Shown: piece by piece, positions 53,413 through 62,318 of the stretch | Layout: each line of letters starts with the position of its first letter | Numbering within the stretch: the first letter of the stretch is position 1 | Assembly: GCA_964498585.1 (NCBI GenBank) | Contig: CAZCHH010000007.1 | Coordinates: 1 to 64,000, forward strand | Length of the DNA: 64,000 bases | Origin: JAAYJM01 sp964498585 | GTDB taxonomy: Bacteria; Bacteroidota; Ignavibacteria; Kapaibacteriales; UBA2268 | Reading direction: 5' to 3' | Program-made: the position numbers and the translations under genes | Notes under the pieces: generated by a model | What the model was told of the DNA's origin: nothing | Database searches by the model: none | Seen by the model: only the letters and a program-made list of their open reading frames with translations

Positions 53413-55416
53413 ATGTTATTAAATTTCAAAATAATTATAAAATCTAAAAAAATAAATAAGAAAGAATTATTTTTATTAATTTTTTTATTTCTCACATTAT
53501 ACAATTATTTACGTTCTGAAAGCAGCGAGCAGGATTTATACGAATTAAGTCTAACTGAATTATCTCAAATAAAGGTTAGTTCCGTTTCTAAAGTATCAGA
53601 ATATATTAATGAAGTTCAATCAACAGTCTATATCGTTACAAAAGAAGAAATAAAAGAAAAGGGCTATTTTAGTATTGATGAGGTTTTGTCAGATATTCCT
53701 GGTTTTCAATTCAGAAACATTCAGGGATTTAACAGTTATACATTTCAAAGAGGCATACCAAATCAAAATAATTTAATACTTATGCTGATTGATGGAGTTC
53801 AAATTAATGAGTTAAACTCCGGAGGATTTTATGGTGGCTATCAATACAACCTATCTAATGTTGACAGAATAGAAATAATTTCTGGGCCTTCTTCAGCGGT
53901 TTATGGAACCAACGCTGTAACAGGTGTAATTAATATTATTACCAAAAGTGCTTTAATTAATCAATTTGAAGTTAATGCCAGAGCTGGAACATTTAATACA
54001 TTAGGCGCAGATTTTAATTATAGCTATACAAATGAAAAAAAAGATTTCGGAGTTAGATTGGCTGCTATGGCAAAACATACTGATAAAACAGATTTGAAAG
54101 GTGATGCTGGTGACAATAATTGGTCTGATTTATTAAATAATTTCGAAAAAGATTATTCCGTAGATTTTAAAATTAACTGGATGAATTTTACATTTGGAAC
54201 AAATTTTATTAATGAAAAATCATCAATGGCAACCAATGAAAAATCTGTTGGAACAATATACAGAGATTTTGGTACTCTTTGGAATATTCAGTTTTTGAAT
54301 AATTACTTAAACTTCAGAAGCAAATTTACAGATAATTTTGAATTTAGTTCTACTTTATACAATCGGAACACAACCGTTCTAGATAATACTATTTATTACG
54401 TCCTCGATACAGGGCAGGTTGGTTGCTACCGTCCAAATAACCTTACCGGAATAGAAAATATATTTCAATATAATATAGCAAGTTTCTTATCATTAGTTGG
54501 TGGATTGACATTTGAATACGAACAATTAGCAAAAAATTATTCTTATTCATACAGTAATTCAATTTATGAAAAGCCAGAACCACCAGATAAACCAGAAATG
54601 GAGCATAACTATTTAACAAGTATTTTTATTGAACCAAAAATTAATATATCAAATTCCTTTTATTTAACTACAGGTATCAGATATGATAATAGTAGCATTT
54701 ACGACCAGGTGTTAACTCCGAGCATAGGTGTTTCTTATAATTATTTAAATCACAGAATACGCTTTTCATATTCTGAAGCTTTTCGCGCACCGAAGCCCTG
54801 GGATTATTATAACGGATTAGGTAATCCCGGACTTGAATCAGAAAGAATGAAGACTTTTGAAGCTGCTTTAAACCTCGCCTTTACAAGTAATTACAGGTTT
54901 GATATCGTTGCTTACAGGAATAGTTTTATAAACGCCATTACAAAAGATTTTATTGGTGATAATTACAGATGGATAAATGAAGGAGAGATAAACACTTTAG
55001 GTTTTGAGCTATGGTTAAGTTCAGCTTATGAGAATTTTAAATATTCTTTAAATTATACTTTTACTGACAGCAGGAATAAAGATGACAATTATATTCCTGA
55101 AATTAGCAAACATACAGCTAATGCCAGTATAACATATCTTTTTAACAAGGATATTAGTTTAAACTTTCGGGCAAATTACGTTGGCAAAAGAGAAAATCCG
55201 GTAATAATTAGCTCTACTAACAGCAAACAAGTTGATCCGTTTATTATTTTTCATTCTACTCTTTCTCTAATGAATTTCAAAGGATTAACAATTCAGTTGA
55301 TAGCTAAAAACCTTTTTAATACAAAATACTATCATACATCGAACAGAACACCGGACAGATATAGACAGGCAGAACGTTCTTTCCTTTTTTCAGTAAGCTA
55401 TTCATTAACGGAATAA
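53413..55416 (+). CDS. TonB-dependent outer membrane receptor
   Basis: Gated outer membrane channel for siderophores, vitamins or similar ligands, energised by TonB. The 667-residue product has a hydrophobic signal segment (about 17-35), the short LSLTELSQIKVSSVSK start common to this branch, a plug domain (about 60-170: LILMLIDGVQIN, VDRIEIISGPSSAVYGTNAVTGVINIITK) and a beta-barrel to the aromatic-rich end (RSFLFSVSYSLTE). No carboxypeptidase-like domain, so not SusC-type. It heads a run of signalling genes (gap of 8 bases to the DUF4154 gene), suggesting ligand sensing is coupled to the kinases. Confidence 0.88.
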   Translation: MLLNFKIIIKSKKINKKELFLLIFLFLTLYNYLRSESSEQDLYELSLTELSQIKVSSVSKVSEYINEVQSTVYIVTKEEIKEKGYFSIDEVLSDIPGFQFRNIQGFNSYTFQRGIPNQNNLILMLIDGVQINELNSGGFYGGYQYNLSNVDRIEIISGPSSAVYGTNAVTGVINIITKSALINQFEVNARAGTFNTLGADFNYSYTNEKKDFGVRLAAMAKHTDKTDLKGDAGDNNWSDLLNNFEKDYSVDFKINWMNFTFGTNFINEKSSMATNEKSVGTIYRDFGTLWNIQFLNNYLNFRSKFTDNFEFSSTLYNRNTTVLDNTIYYVLDTGQVGCYRPNNLTGIENIFQYNIASFLSLVGGLTFEYEQLAKNYSYSYSNSIYEKPEPPDKPEMEHNYLTSIFIEPKINISNSFYLTTGIRYDNSSIYDQVLTPSIGVSYNYLNHRIRFSYSEAFRAPKPWDYYNGLGNPGLESERMKTFEAALNLAFTSNYRFDIVAYRNSFINAITKDFIGDNYRWINEGEINTLGFELWLSSAYENFKYSLNYTFTDSRNKDDNYIPEISKHTANASITYLFNKDISLNFRANYVGKRENPVIISSTNSKQVDPFIIFHSTLSLMNFKGLTIQLIAKNLFNTKYYHTSNRTPDRYRQAERSFLFSVSYSLTE

Positions 55417-55424
55417 GATATTAT

Positions 55425-56183
55425 ATGAAAAAGTCATCTAAATATTTTTTATTTATTCTTTTCTTTATGCTATCTTCAAAATTAATTTCTGCAGAAACGG
55501 ATAAAGCTCAAATTTTCGCTGCTTACATTAATAATTTTGTTAAATATACCACTTGGACAAACGAAAATCAATTAGATAGCTTTAGAATTGTCGTAATAAC
55601 AAAAAGTTATGAAATAGAACAGAAATTCATAAAATTTGCTTCCGGCAGAAAAATAAAAAACAAACCTGTTAATTTAAAAGTATTTCGAACCATTCCAAGT
55701 TTAGACAAAGTAAATTTAATACTTCTTACAAAAGATTGTGAGAATTTTTTGCTTAATATATATAATATAATTGAAGGAAAACCAATCCTGCTGGTAACTG
55801 AAGATTATCCTGAAAAAAATGCCGTAATGATAAATCTTTATGAGACAGAAGAAAAACAAATCAAATTTGAAGTAAATGAAAATAATATAATAAATCAATC
55901 TTTAAGTATTGACCCTGAAGTCCTGCTTGCAGGTGGAACCAGTATTGACATTGCAAGTCTTTACAGGAAATCACAGCTCAAAATGATAGATATGCAGCGT
56001 ATAATCGATAAAATGAAAGATTCTCTGAATAGCTTAAATCAAAATATACAAGAAGCTAATTTAGAAATTTCTGAAAAACAAGAAGAGTTAACCGGACATT
56101 TAAAAGAAATTAATTCGCATAAGCAACTTATTGAAAGTCAAAAATTAGACCTAATGAATTATATCAATCAATTTAACAGCTAA
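55425..56183 (+). CDS. DUF4154 (YfiR-like) part of a sensor kinase cut by an in-frame TAA
   Basis: 252 residues: signal peptide (1-23, ending ISAE), a YfiR-like/DUF4154 periplasmic domain (about 25-170: AAYINNFVKYTTW, PILLVTEDYPEKNAVMINLY, LLAGGTSIDI) and the start of a coiled coil. The same frame goes on without shift after the TAA at 56181-56183 into the histidine kinase below, so both are one interrupted gene of about 612 codons. DUF4154 fused to a kinase next to TonB receptors is a known arrangement. As written, this half would be a periplasmic protein without its kinase. Confidence 0.75.
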   Translation: MKKSSKYFLFILFFMLSSKLISAETDKAQIFAAYINNFVKYTTWTNENQLDSFRIVVITKSYEIEQKFIKFASGRKIKNKPVNLKVFRTIPSLDKVNLILLTKDCENFLLNIYNIIEGKPILLVTEDYPEKNAVMINLYETEEKQIKFEVNENNIINQSLSIDPEVLLAGGTSIDIASLYRKSQLKMIDMQRIIDKMKDSLNSLNQNIQEANLEISEKQEELTGHLKEINSHKQLIESQKLDLMNYINQFNS

Positions 56184-57263
56184 AAAAAACTACTTAAAAA
56201 TCAAAGAGATTCTATTCAGGAAACAGGCATTATCTTATTAAAACAAAAGGAAGAAATTAATCAACATAGTGATGAACTTAAAGAGCAGTTAAGTGAATTA
56301 GAATCTAAAGAAAAAAATATTTTTGAATTGAACAGGCAAATTAAAAGTAAAAATATTACTTTAGATAGTCAATCTGAAAGAATACTTCGCCAGACCCAAC
56401 TTATTTATGCTCTGATAATTATAGCATTTTTAGTTATTCTACTCATTATTGCTATTTATTTGGGATACAGGAATTATAAAAAGAACTCTTTATTGCTATC
56501 CAGGCAAAAGTTAGAAATAGAAGAAAAGTTAAAAGAAGTAGAGAAATTAAATTTAAAATTGAAAGAAGCAGACAAATATAAATCCATATTTTTAGCGAGT
56601 ATGAGCCATGAGCTAAGGACTCCTCTTAATTCAATTATTGGATATACTGGAATTTTACTTATGGGAATGGCTGGCGAATTAAACGAAGAACAAAAAAATC
56701 AGCTAAAAAAAGTTAAAAATAATGGCTCCCACCTACTTAATTTAATAAATGAAGTTCTTGATATTTCAAAAATAGAAGCTGGCAAAGCTGAATTAGAATT
56801 TGAAGAATTTCAGCTTAAATCATTAATTACTGAAATTACAGATATGGTTCTTATAAAAGCTAATGAGAAGAATTTGAAATTGTTTACCGATATTCCAGAA
56901 GAATTTATCATTTATAGCGATAAAAGAAGAATTAAGCAGGTTATATTGAATTTGGTCAGCAATGCCGTTAATTATACTTCTGAAGGGTCAGTTTCAATTA
57001 AATCTATGCAAATAAATGAAAACAAGTTAAAAGTTTCTGTTATTGACACTGGAATTGGAATACCAAAAGAGGATTTGAATCGCTTATTTCAACCATTTCA
57101 ACAAATCGATTCATCTTTAACCAAACATAATAAAGGAACTGGCCTTGGGCTTTATTTATCGAGAAAGCTTCTAACTCAATTAGAAGGAGAAATATTTGTT
57201 AAAAGTGAAAATGGTAAAGGTAGTGAATTTTATATTGAAATTCCATTTAGAATAAATAAATGA
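56184..57263 (+). pseudogene. Histidine kinase half of the interrupted DUF4154 sensor
   Basis: The frame is open from 56184, directly after the in-frame stop; the first usable start codon is a TTG at 56328, without a ribosome site. It encodes more coiled coil, one membrane helix (LIYALIIIAFLVILLIIAIYL), a second short coil, the HisKA box SMSHELRTPLNS with the phospho-His, and the HATPase motifs NLVSNAVNY, DTGIGIP and GTGLGLYLSRK. It ends 6 bases before the response regulator. It is either a true pseudogene part, a product of readthrough, or a base error at 56181. Confidence 0.75.
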
Positions 57264-57269
57264 GGTCTT

Positions 57270-57629
57270 ATGAAAAAAGTATTAATTATAGAAGATAATG
57301 AAGATAATTTATATTTGATAGAGTTTATTTTAAGAACTCTTAATTTAGAAATAATTTCTGCAAAAAACGGCTATGATGGTTTAAAAATGGCTATGAATGA
57401 AAATCCAGACTTAATACTAATGGACATACAACTTCCGGATATTAACGGATTAGAAGTTACAAAACTAATAAGAAACGTAGAAAAATGCAGAAATATTCCA
57501 ATAGTTGCTATTACTTCTTATGCTATGACTGGCGACAGACAAAGGTCTCTTGATGCAGGATGCACCGGTTACATTGAAAAGCCATTAAATCCGGAAACTT
57601 TTGCCGATAGTGTTTTAAAATATTTGTAA
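57270..57629 (+). CDS. Single-domain response regulator (DivK/CheY-like)
   Basis: 119 residues forming only a receiver domain: acidic pair in IIEDNEDN, phospho-acceptor Asp in LILMDIQLPDING, the conserved Thr/Ser in AITSYAM and the Lys in YIEKPLNPE. No output domain. GAGGTCTT lies before the ATG. It probably takes phosphate from the kinases around it and passes it on by protein contact. Confidence 0.9.
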   Translation: MKKVLIIEDNEDNLYLIEFILRTLNLEIISAKNGYDGLKMAMNENPDLILMDIQLPDINGLEVTKLIRNVEKCRNIPIVAITSYAMTGDRQRSLDAGCTGYIEKPLNPETFADSVLKYL

Positions 57630-57726
57630 AATCTTTAGTAATATTACACTTACGCTCTCTGCTCTCAAGAGCTGAGTGAGTCGAATTAATAAATATTAAT
57701 AAAAATTCTTTGTTAAAGGAAACAAA

Positions 57727-58047
57727 ATGAAAATTTTAATTGTTGATGACACTACTGATAGTAGAGAAATGCTCTTATTCTTGCTTGAAAAGAATAATTT
57801 TGAGTGTAAATCTGCATGCAACGGAAAAGAAGCGCTTGAAATTCTCCACTCTAACGAAAAATTTGATTTAATTATCTCTGATATTTTAATGCCGGTAATG
57901 GATGGTTACCAATTCTGTAAATATGTAAAAGAAGATGAGAATTTACAAAAAATTAATTTTATGTTTTATACTGCAACATACAATGAAAAAAAAGATGAAG
58001 AATTTTCTCTATCCCTCGGCGCACAACGTTTTATTGTTAAGCCATAG
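57727..58047 (+). CDS. Receiver domain of a REC-PAS-kinase cut by an in-frame TAG
   Basis: 106 residues: receiver domain with VDDTTDS, phospho-Asp in LIISDILMPVMDGYQ and the final VKP. The frame continues without shift past TAG (58045-58047) into EPSFLLNVINEIKNELE and then the kinase below; receivers normally run on as KP-x-EP, so a sense codon such as CAG is expected at the stop. AAAGGAAA precedes the ATG. The region 57630-57726 has a weak stem (GCTCT/AGAGC) only. Confidence 0.75.
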   Translation: MKILIVDDTTDSREMLLFLLEKNNFECKSACNGKEALEILHSNEKFDLIISDILMPVMDGYQFCKYVKEDENLQKINFMFYTATYNEKKDEEFSLSLGAQRFIVKP

Positions 58048-59352
58048 GAACCGAGTTTTTTATTAAATGTTATTAATGAAATTAAGAATGAATTGGAAAG
58101 TGGGATTGATATAAAAATTAAAAAAATTGAAATTGCTGAAACTGAAATATACAAACTGTATAGCGAACGGTTAGTAAACAAATTAGAAAAAAGAAATCTT
58201 GATTTAGAAAAAGAAGTTAAGATTAGGCAAGAAACTGAAGAAATGCTAAGAAAAAGTGAAGAAAGGTTTTTCCTCGCTATTGAAGGTTCTCAAGATGGTT
58301 TATGGGACTGGGATATTATTAATAATTGTACATATTTTTCTCCAAGATGGAAAGAAATAATTGGTTTTAATGATGAAGAATTTGAAAATACATTTCAAAA
58401 TTGGAAAGAGCATATTCATCAGGACGATAAAGAAAACGTTTTAGAAGAACTTAACAAGCATCTAAAAGGTTTAATTCCTTTCTATCAGGTAGAATTCAGA
58501 ATGAAGTGTAAAGATGATTCTTACAAATGGATTCAAAGCAGAGGCAAAGCAATTTTTGATGATAACAAACAACCAATTCGTATGGCTGGCTCTCATACTG
58601 AAATATCTTTCAAAAAGAAGTATGAAGCTGAACTTAAAGAAGCAAAAGAACGAGCTGAGGAAAGCGACAAGTTGAAATCTGCTTTTCTTGCTAATTTGAG
58701 CCATGAAATACGGACTCCTATGAATGGTATCCTCGGATTTACTCAACTTCTGAAAAAATCTCAACTTTCTTTTGAAGATACCAATGAATACTTAAATATT
58801 ATAGAAACAAGTACCAAACGTTTACTTAACATTATTAACAACTTAATTGATATATCTAAAATTGATACCGGACAAGTAAAAATCCATACTAACGATACTA
58901 ATGTAAACGAAATTATTCAATATTTATATTCATTTTACAAACCGACTGTAGAAAATAAAGGAATAAAATTCATTCATAAATGCGATTTGACTGATAGTGA
59001 ATCTATAATAATCACTGATAGCGAAAAACTGACTGCCATACTTACCAACCTGTTAAATAATTCAATAAAGTTTTCTTTTAGCGGAACGATTGAATTTGGA
59101 TATAAAAAAATTAATAATTTTTTGGAATTCTATGTATTAGACAATGGAATTGGAATTGCTAAAGACAAGCAGGAAATAATTTTTAAGAGTTTTGTTCAGG
59201 AAAATATAAGTTTATCAAGAAATTACGAAGGTGCTGGTTTAGGACTTTCAATCGCAAAATCTTATATTGAGCTTTTAGGTGGAAGTGTTTGGGTAGAATC
59301 TGATTTGGGAAAAGGAGCAAAATTCTATTTTACTTTACCAATCAATTGTTAA
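58048..59352 (+). pseudogene. PAS-histidine kinase half of the interrupted REC-PAS-kinase
   Basis: The frame is open from the TAG onward; a TTG at 58093 gives the first start, without ribosome site. It contains a coiled coil, a PAS/PAC domain (RFFLAIEGSQDGLWDWD, then YKWIQSRGKAIFD), the HisKA box LANLSHEIRTPMNG with the phospho-His, and HATPase motifs NLLNNSIKF, DNGIGIA and GAGLGLSIAKS. The reconstructed protein of about 541 residues would be a cytoplasmic hybrid with N-terminal receiver. If the stop is real the kinase part can only be made by reinitiation or readthrough. Confidence 0.75.
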
Positions 59353-59370
59353 ATAAAAAAGAATAATAAG

Positions 59371-59748
59371 ATGGAAAATAAGTATAATTTTCTTATTGTT
59401 GAAGATGATAATATTTCTACTAAGCTAATTAGTGTCTATATTAACAGAATGAGTAATAAGATTTTTTATGCAAAGAACGGATTTGATGCTATTGAAATAT
59501 GTAAAAAAAACCCGGAAATTGACATTATTCTTATGGATATAAAAATGCCTTTTTTAGATGGATACAATACTACAAAGAAGATTAGAGAATTTAATAAAAA
59601 TGTTTTTATTGTTGCTCAAACCTCATTTTCAACAAAAGAAGACAAAGATTTAGCTATAGAAGTTGGCTGCAATGTTTATATCAGTAAACCTTATAGCAGC
59701 GAAGATTTAATTTCTTTGATTCAAGAAAAATTTATAAGAAACAAATAA
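59371..59748 (+). CDS. Single-domain response regulator
   Basis: 125 residues, receiver domain only: VEDDNIS acidic pair, phospho-Asp in IILMDIKMPFLDGY, Thr in AQTSFS and Lys in YISKPYSSED. It is the last gene of the TonB/two-component cluster, 18 bases after the PAS-kinase. No DNA-binding output. Confidence 0.9.
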   Translation: MENKYNFLIVEDDNISTKLISVYINRMSNKIFYAKNGFDAIEICKKNPEIDIILMDIKMPFLDGYNTTKKIREFNKNVFIVAQTSFSTKEDKDLAIEVGCNVYISKPYSSEDLISLIQEKFIRNK

Positions 59749-59828
59749 ATTTGAATTACAAAGGTTTGTGAGGAAAACTTATATTTGCTGTTTAATATGC
59801 AATTTAGATTTCATCAGCTTTCCTTTTG

Positions 59829-59902
59829 CACACCCGTAGGGATTCGAACCCTAAACCTTCTGATCCGAAGTCAGATGCTCTGTCCAGTTGAGCTACGGGT
59901 GC
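59829..59902 (-). tRNA. tRNA-Arg (TCG)
   Basis: 74-base cloverleaf on the minus strand: acceptor GCACCCG with CGGGTGT (one G-U), D-arm GCTC/GAGC, anticodon stem TCTGA/TCAGA around CTTCGGA (anticodon TCG), and a T-arm with GTTCGAATC. CCA is not encoded. An integrase remnant begins 120 bases from its 5-prime end. Confidence 0.93.
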
Positions 59903-60021
59903 AATGTCTTATTTTGTAGTGCTAATCTATGTTATTTCGTTTTTTACTTTTTTTGTATTTTATCTTATTTTTCGGTTTCTTGACGTTTTAAGCGGTTTTA
60001 CGTGCCTTTTTTCGTGCAATT

Positions 60022-60385
60022 TTAATGTAAATTGTCTAATACGTTTCTTAATTTTTCTGTGTTGTATCCCTTGTAATAGCCAAGTGTAGTGTTTATATCT
60101 GAATGACGCATTAAGTCTTTCACATCACTCAAACTCACATCATTATCAAACAACTTCTTACTGAAACTTTTCCTGAATCCGTGAAAACTCCTGCCAGCTT
60201 TTTTATTCCTAACCTTTTTTCACGATGACGGAGACTTTTCTGCAAACGTGATATTTGATTGTTTGTGTAACCAAATAGAGTATTGCTTTTTACCAATTTA
60301 AGAATTTTTTCTATTATTTCCAAAACTTTTTTAGAAATCGGGAAGATTTACGCCTATAAATCGAACCTGGTATTTTGTTTTTCAT
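60022..60385 (-). pseudogene. Tyrosine recombinase (integrase) remnant next to tRNA-Arg
   Basis: From the ATG at 60385, MKNKIPGSIYRRKSSRF is a normal integrase N-terminus; the frame then breaks. Further on, GYTNNQISRLQKSLRHREKR and, after another one-base shift in an A-run near 60205, AGRSFHGFRKSFSKKLF and LMRHSDINTTLGYYKG appear. These are the H-x2-R, His and catalytic Tyr segments of tyrosine recombinases. About 250 residues in the middle are missing. The place beside a tRNA gene is typical for an integrated island whose integrase has decayed. Confidence 0.75.
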
Positions 60386-60633
60386 TGCTTCTTACCTATT
60401 ATTCGCTCAAGCAAGTCCGCCATTACTTCGTTTTTTGCCCGTATCTCCAACATTTTGTTATCTACATTATCATTCCCTTTTAATTTCTCTCTTAACTCCT
60501 CATTCTCACGTTTCAGTTTTTCAAAATTCACAATATTATTTCTTTCATTCACGATTTTCATATCTCCAATTCCTAATATTAACCAATTTGGGCTGTAATC
60601 AATTAAATAATCAAATAATGTTAATAATTTCAA
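60382..60633 (-). pseudogene. C-terminal fragment of an XRE-type regulator
   Basis: The segment FDYLIDYSPNWLILGIGDMK matches the end of phage-like HTH regulators (typically NPEWLLTGEGEM). A coiled coil of about 45 residues follows. The HTH itself is missing: a stop lies directly upstream of the TTG at 60633. The gene overlaps the integrase start by 4 bases, the usual order of small Bacteroidota islands. It appears truncated. Confidence 0.5.
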
Positions 60634-60767
60634 TTATGCTGTTTATTCCGAAATATTATAATAAATTAGCAGAAAGAGAAGATTTGTTAGATAGCAAAAC
60701 TGATATAGTAACAAGATTTCTTAATATTCAAAAAAAAATGAAGACTGAATATGAATTTGTAATATAG
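60618..60767 (+). CDS. Possible 49-residue membrane-start peptide
   Basis: ATG at 60618 opens a short frame with a hydrophobic start (LIISIMLFIPKYYN) and a charged rest. It precedes another small membrane-protein gene by 10 bases. It overlaps the antisense regulator fragment by 16 bases. No family recognised; it may be a fragment of a longer gene. Confidence 0.3.
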   Translation: MLIISIMLFIPKYYNKLAEREDLLDSKTDIVTRFLNIQKKMKTEYEFVI

Positions 60768-60777
60768 GAAGAAGATT

Positions 60778-61143
60778 ATGATTGTTTTACATATTATTGG
60801 TTTGCTAATTTTATCATTTTTCGCATCTTATAGAAGACAATATGGGAAAAAAATTAGATGGAATCTTAGAGGTCCTCAAAGACTGCATAGAATGATACCT
60901 TTAGAGGATAAAGTTCCTTCAATTAAAGAAATATATAAAGATGATCCTCAATCATTATATTTATGGAAGCAAGGAACAAAATAACTTATTATCGGGGAAG
61001 TTTTATATTGTATCGTATTTATATGGATTTTAATAGTTTTCCCTGGTAGTTTTATAAAGCATATAATTATTTTTGGTTTTTATTATATTGTCCCAATGTT
61101 AGTAATTAGGTTTTTATCTGGCGGTAGAGATAAGAATAATTAA
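60778..61143 (+). pseudogene. Small membrane protein with an in-frame TAA
   Basis: From the ATG at 60778 (AGGAAGAAG before it) 68 residues run to TAA at 60982-60984: one membrane helix and a polar middle (LRGPQRLHRMIPLEDK). The same frame then goes on for 53 codons with two hydrophobic segments (YCIVFIWILIVFPGS and IIFGFYYIVPMLVIRF) to TAA at 61143. Together they look like one three-helix protein cut by a nonsense codon. No family recognised. Confidence 0.4.
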
Positions 61144-61221
61144 TAAAATTTGGAAATGTTTTAAAAAACCCTTTCCCCGAAGGGCTTTCTTAAATATTCT
61201 TTGAAAACCTTATTTTACTTA

Positions 61222-61337
61222 AAAACCTTAGTAGAGAAAATGAACCAAACATAATAACCTTATTACCTTATTTTTTGAATTCGATAGGGTAATAAGGTTT
61301 GGGGTCTGTAAATGGAAATTTTTCCTACTAAGGTTAA
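61222..61337. repeat. REP-type nested inverted repeat
   Basis: Outer arms AACCTTAGTAG (61224-61234) and CTACTAAGGTT (61325-61335); inner arms AACCTTATTACC (61256-61267) and GGTAATAAGGTT (61288-61299). All pairs are perfect. It lies 115 bases before the RAYT-like gene, whose own borders carry the same outer arms. Confidence 0.75.
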
Positions 61338-61435
61338 TAATGAAAGATAAGGTTTTATTGCTTTTTTAAAATAATATCATTGTTTTTTTGAAAATGGCAC
61401 AATAATTTCCTTTCATAACATTATTATTATCAATA

Positions 61436-61940
61436 AACCTTAGTAGAAATATATGAAAGTTGAATATAATAATCTTTATACTCATTTTGTTTTCACTACT
61501 CTTCACCGTGAGGCACTAATTAGAGAGGAGAATAGAGAACGGATTGAAAAATACATTACAGGCATTGTAAATAACAATGGTTGTAAAATGTATGCCATTT
61601 ATGCTAACCCTGAACATATTCATTTTCTTGTTTCACGTTCTCCGGATATTGACGAGCAGAGGTTAGCGACTATAATTTCAAATAGCTCCCAAAAATTCAT
61701 TAATGAAAATAATCTATGCGGTAATAATTTTCAATGGCAAATCTCCTGCTCAGCTTTTTCAGTTTCAAAGGCACATGTTGATAAAGTTTGCAAATATATT
61801 TTGAACCAACAGGAACACCATAGAAAACATACTTTTGCAGAGGAGTATGATGCATTTTTAAAGTATTATCAGCAAACATTAAACAATAAATAAGGTTATA
61901 AGGTTTTGGGGTTGGTTTATCAACATTTTCTACTAAGGTT
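61436..61940 (+). mobile_element. RAYT unit bounded by REP arms
   Basis: AACCTTAGTAG (61436-61446) and CTACTAAGGTT (61930-61940) form perfect inverted borders of a 505-base unit that contains only the Y1-type transposase gene. The left arm ends six bases before the ATG. This is the arrangement of REP-associated tyrosine transposases. Confidence 0.7.
61453..61893 (+). CDS. REP-associated tyrosine transposase (IS200-like Y1, TnpA_REP)
   Basis: Single-strand DNA nuclease/transposase of the HUH family. The 146-residue product has the HUH motif in PEHIHFLVSR, the start THFVFTTLHRE, and the helix with the catalytic tyrosine, KVCKYILNQQEHHRK, followed by FAEEYDAFLKYY. Length equals that of IS200/IS605 TnpA and short RAYTs. 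The flanking REP arms favour a RAYT over a free IS200 element. The frame is intact, so it may still act on the REP copies at 61.2, 9.2 and 10.0 kb. Confidence 0.85.
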   Translation: MKVEYNNLYTHFVFTTLHREALIREENRERIEKYITGIVNNNGCKMYAIYANPEHIHFLVSRSPDIDEQRLATIISNSSQKFINENNLCGNNFQWQISCSAFSVSKAHVDKVCKYILNQQEHHRKHTFAEEYDAFLKYYQQTLNNK

Positions 61941-61996
61941 AATAATGAAGATAAGGTTTTTGGAATTCTTATAATTTTCTCAATCCCCACCTCAAA

Positions 61997-62024
61997 GGGC
62001 TTTTCTACTTATTATGAAAAGCCC
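61997..62024. repeat. Hairpin GGGCTTTTC / GAAAAGCCC
   Basis: Perfect 9-bp arms with a 10-base loop, after the RAYT unit. No T-run follows in either direction, so not a typical terminator. Confidence 0.5.
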
Positions 62025-62080
62025 AAAGACGCAAACTTTTGTTTGGCAACTAATTGTTCTGTTTCTTGGGGTGCTTTTAG

Positions 62081-62206
62081 GAAAGTTTGAGAGAATCAAT
62101 TCATCCGATGACTTCAAGTCATCGGATGAATGTCGAACATCTTCCTGCTGGTTTGTATTTCATCCAAATTGGAAATTATAGGCAAAAATTTATTGTGGTA
62201 AAGTAG
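62081..62206 (+). pseudogene. T9SS sorting-domain remnant with an embedded palindrome
   Basis: From 62132 the plus strand reads VEHLPAGLYFIQIGNYRQ, then KFIVVK and TAG: the end of a type A T9SS sorting domain. Directly before it, 62099-62131 is a perfect palindrome with 16-base arms (ATTCATCCGATGACTT). The frame is open only back to the stop at 62078-62080, so the parent gene is gone. It lies just upstream of the AAA/DUF4143 gene. Confidence 0.7.
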
Positions 62207-62318
62207 AAGTAAATTGAAATTATGATTTGAAATTAGCACTATCTAATGAGCATTATTCCTTAAAATATATCATTTCGTTGTGCGTTTACATTCTTTTAGA
62301 AATTATCGGCATTAACTT

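Noticed and set aside
59904..60089. Hydrophobic 61-codon plus-strand frame next to tRNA-Arg
   Set aside because: Antisense to the integrase remnant, Phe/Leu-rich by AT composition, no ribosome site.
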